Positions 1 to 7,771 of a DNA stretch of 64,000 nt are shown here, in pieces. Positions within the stretch are counted from its first letter, which is position 1; every line of letters starts with the position of its first letter. The position numbers and the translations under genes are program-made. Source of the stretch: Paracoccus yibinensis. GTDB lineage: Bacteria; Pseudomonadota; Alphaproteobacteria; Rhodobacterales; Rhodobacteraceae. Below the pieces are notes generated by a model, which saw only the letters and a list, made by a program, of their open reading frames with translations, searched no databases and was not told the DNA's origin. The DNA is taken from positions 1 to 64,000 of the forward strand of contig NZ_JAVCWH010000010.1 of assembly GCF_030846195.1 (NCBI RefSeq). The letters run 5' to 3'.

Positions 1-65
1 GCTATTGGTAAGCGCGCGCGCCATGGCGCCGGCCACAACCACCTGACCTGGTCTTACGCCGCCGC

Positions 66-1640
66 GTGGCCGGATTTTACGCCGCCGTTGACACCGGCGA
101 CAGACTGGAGAAGGATCCCGATCGCCGCGTGCAAGAGGCCATCATTCTCGTCTTCGACAAGGTGGCCGAGCTCGGCAGCGCACGGCAGGCTCTGCTCTGG
201 TTCCTGGAGCATGGTCTGGATCTGCCGGCCCGACGCGCCAATGGTGATGTCGTCTGGCGCCGGCCAACCTATGCCACCATCCATCGGATGGTCGAGAATC
301 CGGTCTACGGCGGCGCCTATGCTTATGGTAAGACTTGCGTGATGCCGAAGCACGATGCGACCGTTCCGCGAACCGGCAGCCGCCGAAAGCCACGCAGCGA
401 TTGGCTGGCGCTGAAGCCCGGAGCGCATGAAGGCTATGTCAGTTGGGAACGGGCAGAAGCGATCCGCACGATGGTCAGCAATAACGTCCCCTCAAGCCGC
501 CATCATGGAGCGCCCAAGCACGGCGAGGCACTGCTGGCCGGCCTGTTGCGCTGTCGGCGCTGCGGCCGCAAGCTGACGCTCCGCTACACTGGCGTCAATC
601 ACACCATCCCGCGCTATTCCTGCTGGCGGGGTCTGCTCGACAACGGCGAGCCGCGTTGCATTGCCTTCGGCGGCTTGCGGGTCGACGATGCCATCGAGGA
701 GGCATTGCTGCGGGTGGTCGAACCCGGAGCAATCGCTGCCGCCATGGAGGCCGAGACGCAGGCTGCCAGCCGCCGGGATCAGGTTCGCGAGGCCCTGGTG
801 CGCGATCTCGAGGCTGCCCGCTACCACGCCGATCGGACATTCCGGCAATACGATGCCGCCGATCCTGCGAACCGGCTGGTGGCCGGAGAGTTGGAGACGC
901 GGTGGAACCGTGCGCTCACGCAAGTCGCAACGGTCGAGGCCAGGATTGCGGAGCACGATGCCGCCGCCCCAGGAGCATCTTCCCTGGCGGCACTCGACAC
1001 CAGCAGAATTGGGACGAACCTTCGGGCGGTCTGGGCGGCACCGACAACGGATGCCCGGCTCAAGAAGCGGATCGTCCGCACCGTCATCCAGGAGGTGGTT
1101 GCCGATCTCGACGACACAGCCTCCGAGATCGTTCTGCTGGTCCACTGGACCGGCGGTGCACATACAGAGCTTCGCCTGCCGAAGCGGCGCCGGGGTCAGC
1201 GCAACAGCACCGCTTCTGAGACCATCGCCGCGGTGCGCCAGCTGGTGCTCATTGCCTCCGACGATCTGATTGCCGGCATCCTCAACCGAAACGGCCTGCT
1301 GACAGGCCATGGCAACCGCTGGACACGCGAGCGGGTCACGTCGCTCCGCTCGCATCACAAGATCCCGGTCTTCCGCACGGCTCCCGATGGCATCGAACCG
1401 TGGCTCAATCTAACCGAGGCTGCGCGCCTGCTGGGCGTATCGCCGAAGACACTGAGGATCGCGGCCGAGACCGGAGTGGTCAAAGGCGATCATCCCCTTC
1501 CCGACGGACCGTGGCTCTTCAGCCGGTCCGAACTTGCCACACCACAGGCACAACACGTCGCTTTCGAGGCCAAGCAAAGGGCAAAACACCCCGCAGAACC
1601 GCATCCCGACCAGAAGAACCTATTCCCCTCAACAACATAG
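66..1640 (+). pseudogene. Large serine recombinase, catalytic domain missing
   Basis: The reading frame contains the Recombinase domain of large serine recombinases (residues about 1-110), a zinc-ribbon with a CRRCGRKL motif near residue 163, a coiled-coil-like charged stretch (about 240-300) and a C-terminal MerR/excisionase-like helix-turn-helix near 447-470. The N-terminal resolvase domain, which carries the catalytic serine and performs strand exchange, is absent. The frame is closed by a TAA at 9-11, and no other frame in the first 65 bases reads like a resolvase. The start given is the first GTG after that stop and is arbitrary. The gene is therefore a 5'-truncated remnant of an integrase or transposon recombinase and is presumably inactive in recombination. 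Confidence 0.75.
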
Positions 1641-1651
1641 AGAGATGGGTG

Positions 1652-1872
1652 TTATGCAGCAGCGTTGTAGTCCTCGATCCAGCCTCCGATCCATCCGAGA
1701 ACGGTTTGGGCGTCTGGTAGCGGCGTCACCTGGACGTAATCGTGCTTGAGCGTCTTCACGAATGCCTCTGACATGCCATTGCTCTGAGGGCTCCGCACCG
1801 GGGTGAAGCAAGGCTTCAGACCAAGTTGGCGAGCGAAGATCTGCGTGTCCTTGGCGATGGATCGTTGCAGAC
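1652..1872 (-). pseudogene. IS3-family transposase C-terminal fragment
   Basis: The minus strand reads like the C-terminal part of an IS3 orfB DDE transposase: a TPVRSPQSNGMSEAF block that includes the glutamate region of the DDE triad, followed by a WIEDYN tail. Upstream residues in the same frame do not resemble a transposase, and the usual end of the protein is missing. It is a short remnant squeezed between the recombinase remnant and a broken zinc-ribbon gene. Confidence 0.7.
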
Positions 1873-1982
1873 CCACCTTGGCACACAGATGCCGTCGGGG
1901 GGCGGTTACATCATCAACGCCCATGCCAACCACCACCTCAGACTGACAGAGTGCGCTTGCACTGATGAAAGGAACCAAGACC

Positions 1983-2288
1983 ATGAAATGCCCCGTTGAT
2001 GGAACGCTGCTCACGATATCAGACCGCCAGGGCGTGGAGATTGACTATTGCCCGACGTACAGGGAAGTCTGGCTCGACCGGGGTGAACTCGACAAGATCG
2101 TCAAAATGTGATAGTCTGCTACCGTTCTCGCAGAACCCCGCAGCGACAGTCGTTCGCCGCAGCGCGAACGCGACAGCCGAGCCCGCCGCGACGGCGATCG
2201 ATATGATGACCGCCCCGACTATGATGACGAACACGATCCGAGCCGCCGCAAGCGTAAATCGATGCTGGGCGAACTGTTCGACTTTTGA
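1983..2288 (+). pseudogene. zf-TFIIB-type zinc-ribbon protein, broken by in-frame stops
   Basis: The frame begins MKCPVDGTLL and continues DRQGVEIDYCP, as in the small TFIIB-like zinc-ribbon proteins common in proteobacteria. It ends with an arginine/aspartate-rich tail and SMLGELFDF, also typical of that family. Two adjacent stop codons (TGA 2109-2111, TAG 2112-2114) interrupt the frame about one third of the way in. The second metal-binding pair reads CPTY instead of the expected CPxC, so one zinc ligand is also lost. Several changes look like G-to-A transitions. Head and tail share one frame, so the gene decayed by substitution or small in-frame change rather than frameshift. Confidence 0.7.
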
Positions 2289-2460
2289 TCCCCACACCAG
2301 ATTTCCGCGATAGCGCTGGTAGAACGGTTGCAATCGGGTGCGGGTTATGCCGCATCTCGTGTCTATCCTGCTAACTGAGACGCCGCTTGATTAACACCTT
2401 GCATCCGCCGAACTTTTCGTGTGCTGTTGGCTGTAACTTAACTTGGGGTATCGTTTTTTG

Positions 2461-2964
2461 ATGCATGCTGTTTCGTTCCTGAACCGATCAATGATCCTGG
2501 CACTGCTCTGGATCGTCTTGACAGGTTCTGCTACAGATGCACTGCCCTATGGCGCCGTCGCGGTCGTGGTGGCGGCGGCGCTCAGCCTGCGGCTCTATCC
2601 GGCGGACCGACCGGGCGTCGGTGCCTGGCGCGTGGCAGTGTTCCTGCCGCGCTTTCTGGTGCAGAGCGTGCTAGGCGGTCTGGACGTGGCGCGCCGGGCC
2701 TTCGATCCGCGCCTTCCGGTTGGGCCGGGCTGGGTCGAATTGCCCCTGGCCAGCCGCCAGGTCGAAGCTAATGTGCTACTGGGCGGGGTTGTCAGCATGC
2801 TGCCCGGTACGCTGGCGGCCGGTCCCGGCGACGGCGATGGCGCGATGGCGCTGCATGTGCTGAACCTGCCCAGCTTTGCCTCGGCAGATTTTCACTCCCA
2901 GGAACAACGGATCCTCGGCCTATTTGGTCCCCGGGTCATCGCATCCGAGGCTCCGCATGGCTGA
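2461..2964 (+). CDS. mnhE: Na+/H+ antiporter subunit E (Mrp type)
   Basis: This 167-residue protein has the pattern of MnhE/MrpE: two N-terminal hydrophobic segments, then a soluble tail with the family-like stretch around VLLGGVVSMLPGTL (residues about 110-123) and a LNLPSFA segment. MrpE is a small membrane subunit of the multisubunit monovalent cation/proton antiporter of the inner membrane. It is the first of eight tightly overlapping genes. The ATG at 2461 was chosen over an upstream in-frame TTG at 2443; no strong ribosome site is visible for either. The stop overlaps the start of mnhF. Confidence 0.85.
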   Translation: MHAVSFLNRSMILALLWIVLTGSATDALPYGAVAVVVAAALSLRLYPADRPGVGAWRVAVFLPRFLVQSVLGGLDVARRAFDPRLPVGPGWVELPLASRQVEANVLLGGVVSMLPGTLAAGPGDGDGAMALHVLNLPSFASADFHSQEQRILGLFGPRVIASEAPHG

Positions 2965-3238
2965 CTGGTTCACGCTCGCCGCTATCTTCCTTTTGCTGAC
3001 TGTCGCTGCGGCACTCCTGCGCTGCTGGCGCGGACCCGGCCCGGTCGAGCGGATCATGGCCGCCCAGCTGGCCGGTACCGGCGTGATCGGCGTCGCGGTG
3101 GTGCTTGGTGCGGCGCGCGAAAATGCGGCCTTTCTCGACGCGGCGCTGATCGGCACGCTGTTGGCGGCAGTCGCGGTCACCGCTTTCGTTCGGGTGGCCG
3201 CCGTGCCGCCGAAGCCTGACGCGGAGGACCGGGGATGA
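2957..3238 (+). CDS. mnhF: Na+/H+ antiporter subunit F
   Basis: A 93-residue integral membrane protein with three hydrophobic segments. It shows the MnhF pattern: a GPGPVERIMAAQLAGT stretch near residues 29-44 and an ENAAFLDAALIGTLL stretch near 56-70. MrpF is a small structural subunit of the antiporter, related to bile-acid-exclusion MnhF2 proteins. The ATG at 2957 overlaps the end of mnhE by 8 bp, which suggests translational coupling; an upstream extension of the frame would overlap mnhE far more and was rejected. Confidence 0.85.
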   Translation: MADWFTLAAIFLLLTVAAALLRCWRGPGPVERIMAAQLAGTGVIGVAVVLGAARENAAFLDAALIGTLLAAVAVTAFVRVAAVPPKPDAEDRG

Positions 3239-3531
3239 TCTGGACCGAACTTTTGGTGCTGGCGCTGCTTGGCACGGGCCTTGGGTTCTATGCCGCAGGC
3301 TCGCTGGGATTGTTGCGCTTTCCCGACACGGCATCGCGGCTGCATGCGCTGACCAAGGCCGACAACGTCGGTCTTGGGCTGGTCGCGCTGGCGGCGGCGA
3401 TCCACTGGGGTTCGGGCGCGGTGGCGGCCAAGCTTGCGCTGGTCTGGCTTCTTGCGGTGATCGCAGCCGGCACCACCTCGCAGCTTCTGGCGCGGCGGGT
3501 GCGCAAGAACGAGGAGCCCGACCGCAGATGA
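3235..3531 (+). CDS. mnhG: Na+/H+ antiporter subunit G
   Basis: A 98-residue membrane protein with the MnhG/PhaG signature: an N-terminal hydrophobic segment, then GLLRFPDTASRLHALTKADN near residues 24-43, followed by two more hydrophobic segments. MrpG is a small subunit of the Mrp antiporter needed for complex stability. The ATG overlaps the mnhF stop by 4 bp (ATGA) and its own stop overlaps the next start, consistent with a coupled operon. Confidence 0.88.
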   Translation: MIWTELLVLALLGTGLGFYAAGSLGLLRFPDTASRLHALTKADNVGLGLVALAAAIHWGSGAVAAKLALVWLLAVIAAGTTSQLLARRVRKNEEPDRR

Positions 3532-4490
3532 GCGGTGCCTTCGACCTCATCCTGTGCCTGATGATCCTCGGCACGGCGGGTATCGCGCTGTTCGTGCGCG
3601 ACGCGCTGGCGGCGATCGCCTTCTTCATCGCCTTCGGCAACCTGATGGGGCTTGCCTGGCTCAGCCTTGGTGCGGTGAACGTGGCCCTGGCCGAGATAGC
3701 CATCGGCGCCGGTGTCACCGGCATCCTCCTGATCCTGGCGCGGGCGCGGCTCCTGGCGCTGGGCGATCCGGTGCATAGCGGCGACACACCGACCTGGCTG
3801 TGGCTCGGGGCCTTTGCGGCCTGCACCAGCTTTGCCGTGCTGCTGGCGGCCACGGTGTTGTCGATCACCCCGGAAAGCGGGCTGGACCGGGTGGTCGCAC
3901 CGCTGATGCCAGGGCTTGGCATCGAGAACCGGGTGACCGGGGTTCTGCTGGCTTTTCGCGCCTATGACACGCTTCTGGAAAGCTTCGTCCTGCTGGGCGC
4001 GCTGGTCGCGGTCTGGTCGCTGGCACCTGCGCGGGCCTGGCCGGGCCGACCGGCGGAACCCCGCATGGCCGACGGACAGATGCATCAGGTTGCCGGGGCC
4101 TCCGGGCGGGTTCTGCTGCCCGTGGCGCTGGTGATGGCGGCCTATCTGGTCTGGGCCGGGTCCGACCTGCCGGGCGGAGCCTTCCAGGCGGGAACCGTGC
4201 TTGCGGGCGGGCTGATGCTGGCGGCGATGGGCGGGGCCATCGGCCTGCCACGCAGCGACCGGCCGCTGTTGCGCGCTGCCTTGGTGCTGGGGCCGCTGGT
4301 CTTTCTGGCGATCGGGCTGGGCGGCATCGCGGCGGGCGGATTCCTGATCTATCCCAAGGGCTTGGCTAAGGCGCTGATCGTGACCATCGAATACACGCTG
4401 TTCCTGTCGATCGGGGTGACGCTGGCACTGCTGGTGGCCGGGCCGCCGGTGGCCGATTCCCCTGTCCCGGACGCGGGCGGAAACGGCTGA
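3528..4490 (+). CDS. DUF4040 (MrpA C-terminal/MbhD-like) + MnhB fusion
   Basis: This 320-residue membrane protein appears to combine two modules. Residues about 1-80 resemble the DUF4040/MbhD segment that in classical Mrp forms the C-terminal region of the giant MrpA subunit. Residues about 185-310 resemble MnhB, with a LVWAGSDLPGGAFQAG stretch and further hydrophobic helices. The middle (80-180) is hydrophobic and could be an MbhE-like part. In canonical operons these modules sit in MrpA and MrpB; here they form one polypeptide, and no full-length MrpA is present. The gene overlaps mnhG by 4 bp and is followed directly by mnhC. Confidence 0.75.
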   Translation: MSGAFDLILCLMILGTAGIALFVRDALAAIAFFIAFGNLMGLAWLSLGAVNVALAEIAIGAGVTGILLILARARLLALGDPVHSGDTPTWLWLGAFAACTSFAVLLAATVLSITPESGLDRVVAPLMPGLGIENRVTGVLLAFRAYDTLLESFVLLGALVAVWSLAPARAWPGRPAEPRMADGQMHQVAGASGRVLLPVALVMAAYLVWAGSDLPGGAFQAGTVLAGGLMLAAMGGAIGLPRSDRPLLRAALVLGPLVFLAIGLGGIAAGGFLIYPKGLAKALIVTIEYTLFLSIGVTLALLVAGPPVADSPVPDAGGNG

Positions 4491-4491
4491 G

Positions 4492-4824
4492 ATGGAACTC
4501 TTGGCACCCGAACCGGTCTCCGCCGGTCATATCTACGCGGTGACGGGGGCAATCCTGACCGCACTCGGGTTCTACGCCTTCATCGTCCGGCGACATGCCT
4601 TGCGTCAGCTTCTCGCGGTCAACGTGGTCGGAGCGGGCGTCTTTCTGATCCTGGGCGGTCTCGGCCGCGGGCCGGATGCCATTGACCCGATGCCGCAGGC
4701 GCTAGTGATCACCGGCATCGTCGTTGCGGTGGCACTGACCGCCTTTGGCGCGGCGATGATCGTGCGGCTGGCCGAAGCACCTCGGTCCCCAGATCAGGGC
4801 AAAGCCGGAAAGCCGGACGCATGA
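4492..4824 (+). CDS. mnhC: Na+/H+ antiporter subunit C (NuoK-like)
   Basis: A 110-residue protein with three hydrophobic helices of the MnhC/NuoK family. Helix 2 has the RQLLAVNVVGAGVFLILGG pattern and helix 3 the PMPQALVITGIVVAVALTAFG pattern, in which a proline and a threonine-isoleucine pair are typical. NuoK-like subunits form part of the proton path next to the large antiporter subunits. It starts one base after the preceding stop and overlaps the next gene by 4 bp. Confidence 0.85.
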   Translation: MELLAPEPVSAGHIYAVTGAILTALGFYAFIVRRHALRQLLAVNVVGAGVFLILGGLGRGPDAIDPMPQALVITGIVVAVALTAFGAAMIVRLAEAPRSPDQGKAGKPDA

Positions 4825-6296
4825 ACCTGCTTGGCCTTCTGGTGGCGGTGCCGCTTGGCTTCATGGTGGCGGCGCTCTTGCTGCGTGGCAGCGGTCGCTG
4901 GCTGATCCTGGCGGCGGCACCGGTGATGGCGGGGCTGGCGCTGTGGCTGGCGCTCCTGCCGCCGGGGACAACGCTGCTGGTCGGCAACTGGGACCTGCCG
5001 CTGGGCATCCTTCTGCGCGCCGACGGGGTCGCGCGGCTGATGGTACTGGCGGGCGCACTGGTAATCGGTGCCATCGGGCTGCATGCGCTGGTCGATCCGC
5101 CGGGCGGCAAGGATGGCGGCGCGGCCACGGCCGAGACATTCTGGCCACTCCTCTACCTGATGTGGGCCGGGGCCAATGCGGGTTTTCTGACCACCGACCT
5201 TTTCAACCTCTACGTCACGCTGGAGATGGTCAGCCTGGCAGCCGTGGCGCTGGCCGCGATGGGGTCGCTTGCGGCGGCGCTGCGCTATTTCATGATCGCG
5301 ATGCTGGGCTCGCTGGCCTATCTTCTGGGCGTGGCGCTTCTGGTGGCGAATTACAACACGGTCGACGTGACCCTGCTGGCACAGGTCGCGCGCCTCGATC
5401 TGGCGACGGTCATGGCGCTGGGGCTGATGACGGCGGCGCTTCTGATCAAGGCTGCGCTCTTTCCCATGCACGGCTGGCTGCCGCCCGCCCACGCCGCCGC
5501 CCCCGCTCCGGCCAGCGCGCTTTTGTCGGCGATTGCGGTCAAGCTTGGCTTCGTGATCCTATTGCGCCTGTGGTTCGAGGCTTTCCCGGCCATCACCGGC
5601 TCTGCCGCCCTGCATGTGCTGGGTGGCCTGGGTGCGGCGGCGGTGATCTACGGGTCGATCCAGGCGATGCGGCAGGACCGGCTGAAGCCGCTGGTGGCCT
5701 ATTCGACGGTGGCGCAGGTCGGCTATCTGTTCCTGGCCTTTCCGCTGGTCGCCGGGGCGGTCGAGCCTTCCAGCGCTTGGGCCGGGATGACGCTGCACGG
5801 CGTGGCGCATATGCTGGCCAAGGCGGCAATGTTCCTTGCGGCCGGGCTGATGCTGAAGGCTGCCGCCGGTGACCGGATCGCCGATCTGGGCGGACTGGCG
5901 CAGGCTATGCCCCTGACCGTGACCGCCTTCGGCCTTGCGGCGGTGTCCCTGATGGGGCTGCCGCCCTCGGGCGGGTTCACCGCCAAGTTCCTGCTGCTAA
6001 GCGCAGCAATCGAGCAGGGCGCGTTCCTTTATGCCGGAGTGCTGGTGGTGGGTGGCCTTCTGGCAGCGGTCTATCTCTTTCGGGCGCTGTCGGCCTGCTT
6101 TGCCCCTTTGGCTGGCGCGGGACCTGATACCGCGTCGCGCGGCCCGGTGACCGGCGGAGTGAAAGCCGTGGCACCGCTGGCGCTGGCGGGACTGGCGATC
6201 GTTATGGGATTTGCCGGCACCGCGCTGGTCGACGTCTCGGCCATTGAGGTACCCTGGGCCACGCCCACGGTGATCCAACCGGAGGTCGCGCCATGA
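4821..6296 (+). CDS. Proton-translocating antiporter subunit, NuoL/M/N family (first of three)
   Basis: A 491-residue polytopic protein of the proton_antipo_M family. The central signature LFPMHGWLPPAHAAAPAPAS lies near residues 213-232, preceded by a helix with the conserved lysine (LLIKAAL). A second lysine-bearing helix precedes a stretch reading AYSTVAQVGYL near 293-303. These proteins carry protons or Na+ across the inner membrane in complex I and Mrp. It fits MnhD best, but three paralogues follow one another and I cannot say which is orthologous to MrpA or MrpD. Overlap with both neighbours is 4 bp. Confidence 0.82.
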   Translation: MNLLGLLVAVPLGFMVAALLLRGSGRWLILAAAPVMAGLALWLALLPPGTTLLVGNWDLPLGILLRADGVARLMVLAGALVIGAIGLHALVDPPGGKDGGAATAETFWPLLYLMWAGANAGFLTTDLFNLYVTLEMVSLAAVALAAMGSLAAALRYFMIAMLGSLAYLLGVALLVANYNTVDVTLLAQVARLDLATVMALGLMTAALLIKAALFPMHGWLPPAHAAAPAPASALLSAIAVKLGFVILLRLWFEAFPAITGSAALHVLGGLGAAAVIYGSIQAMRQDRLKPLVAYSTVAQVGYLFLAFPLVAGAVEPSSAWAGMTLHGVAHMLAKAAMFLAAGLMLKAAAGDRIADLGGLAQAMPLTVTAFGLAAVSLMGLPPSGGFTAKFLLLSAAIEQGAFLYAGVLVVGGLLAAVYLFRALSACFAPLAGAGPDTASRGPVTGGVKAVAPLALAGLAIVMGFAGTALVDVSAIEVPWATPTVIQPEVAP

Positions 6297-7771
6297 TGAC
6301 CTTCGCGCCGCTGCTTTTGGTGTTCCTGCCGCTGGTCGCCGCCGCGGTCAGCTTTGCCTTGCCAGAGCGGCTGTCCTCCTGGCGCAACGCGGCCAACCTC
6401 GGCGTGGCCTTTACCAAGCTGCTGGTAGTAGCCTACCTGCTAAACGCGACTGAGGCCGGTCTGGTGTTTGAATGGCGCTACGAGTTCCTACCGGACAACG
6501 ATCTTGTGCTGCGGCTGGACAAGCTTGCGCTCTTGTTCGTGACTCTGTCGGTGTTCTTGTGGCTGATGACCACGATCTATGCCATCGCGTATTTCGACCG
6601 CGGGCCGAACCTGTCGCGGTTCTTCGGCTTCTTCAATCTCTGCGTTCTGGCGGCGACCGGCGTGGCGATGTCGGGCACCGCGATCACCTTCTTCCTGTTT
6701 TACGAACTGCTGACGCTGGCGACCTGGCCGCTGGTCGCGCATAAGGGCGACGATAAGTCGCTGCGCGCGGGGCGGATTTACCTTTCCTACACGCTGGCGG
6801 GCAGCGTTGCCTTCCTAGCCGGGATCCTGTGGCTGCAGTCTCTGGTCGGGGCGATCGAGTTCGCCGCGCCGCCGGACCTGACCGGCATCCCTGCGCTGAC
6901 CCTGACGCTGATCTTCATCCTGTGCATCGGCGGGCTGGGGGTGAAGGCCGCGATCTTCCCCCTGCATGGCTGGCTTCCCGAGGCAATGGCCGCCCCCGCC
7001 CCGGTCAGCGCGCTTCTGCACGCCGTCGCAGTGGTCAAGGCCGGAGCCTTCGGCATCGTGCGGATGATCTATGATGTCTACGGCATCGGCACCGTGGCCG
7101 ACCTGGGGCTGGGCCTGCCGCTGGCGGCGCTGGCCTCGGTCACCATCCTTTACGGCTCGGTCCGCGCCTTGATGCAGACCGATCTGAAGAAGCGGCTGGC
7201 CTATTCCACGGTGAGCCAGGTCAGCTACATCATCCTTGGCGCCAGCCTGATCGGGCCATATGCCGTGATCGGCGGGCTGGTGCATCTGGTGCATCAGGGG
7301 ATCATGAAGATCACCCTCTTCATGTGCGCCGGCGCGCTCGCGAACCGCATGGGGATCAAGGCGATTGCCGATCTGGACGGGGCGGGCCGCCTGATGCCGG
7401 TGACGATGGCGGCGTTCTCGGTCGGCGCGCTGGGCATGATCGGGCTGCCGCCGGTCGCGGGCTTCATCTCGAAATGGTATCTCGGGATCGGCGCGCTGCA
7501 ATCGGACGCGGCCTGGGTGGTGGCGGTGCTGGCGGGCTCGTCGCTGTTGAACGCCGCCTATTTCCTGCCGCTCCTCTATCGCGCCTGGCTGTTGCCGCCC
7601 CCTGCGGACCGTCCCGCCATCCGCGAACTGGCCACCACGCGCGACCGGATGCTGATCCTGCCTGCAGCGGTGACTGCCCTGGTGTCGCTGGGGGCGGGCA
7701 TCTTCGCCTCGCTGCCATTCAGCCCGCTGGCCTGGGTCACCCTGATCGCCGAGGGGGGCTACCTGCGATGA
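6293..7771 (+). CDS. Proton-translocating antiporter subunit, NuoL/M/N family (second of three)
   Basis: A 492-residue membrane protein with the same fold as its neighbours. It has a GVKAAIFPLHGWLPEAMAAP signature near residues 220-239 and a KKRLAYSTVSQVSYI stretch near 298-312 that is typical of these subunits. HLVHQGIMKITLFMCAGAL (about 332-350) matches the conserved helix with a lysine and histidines lining the channel. It overlaps the previous and next genes by 4 bp, so the three large subunits are likely made in fixed proportion. Confidence 0.82.
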   Translation: MMTFAPLLLVFLPLVAAAVSFALPERLSSWRNAANLGVAFTKLLVVAYLLNATEAGLVFEWRYEFLPDNDLVLRLDKLALLFVTLSVFLWLMTTIYAIAYFDRGPNLSRFFGFFNLCVLAATGVAMSGTAITFFLFYELLTLATWPLVAHKGDDKSLRAGRIYLSYTLAGSVAFLAGILWLQSLVGAIEFAAPPDLTGIPALTLTLIFILCIGGLGVKAAIFPLHGWLPEAMAAPAPVSALLHAVAVVKAGAFGIVRMIYDVYGIGTVADLGLGLPLAALASVTILYGSVRALMQTDLKKRLAYSTVSQVSYIILGASLIGPYAVIGGLVHLVHQGIMKITLFMCAGALANRMGIKAIADLDGAGRLMPVTMAAFSVGALGMIGLPPVAGFISKWYLGIGALQSDAAWVVAVLAGSSLLNAAYFLPLLYRAWLLPPPADRPAIRELATTRDRMLILPAAVTALVSLGAGIFASLPFSPLAWVTLIAEGGYLR

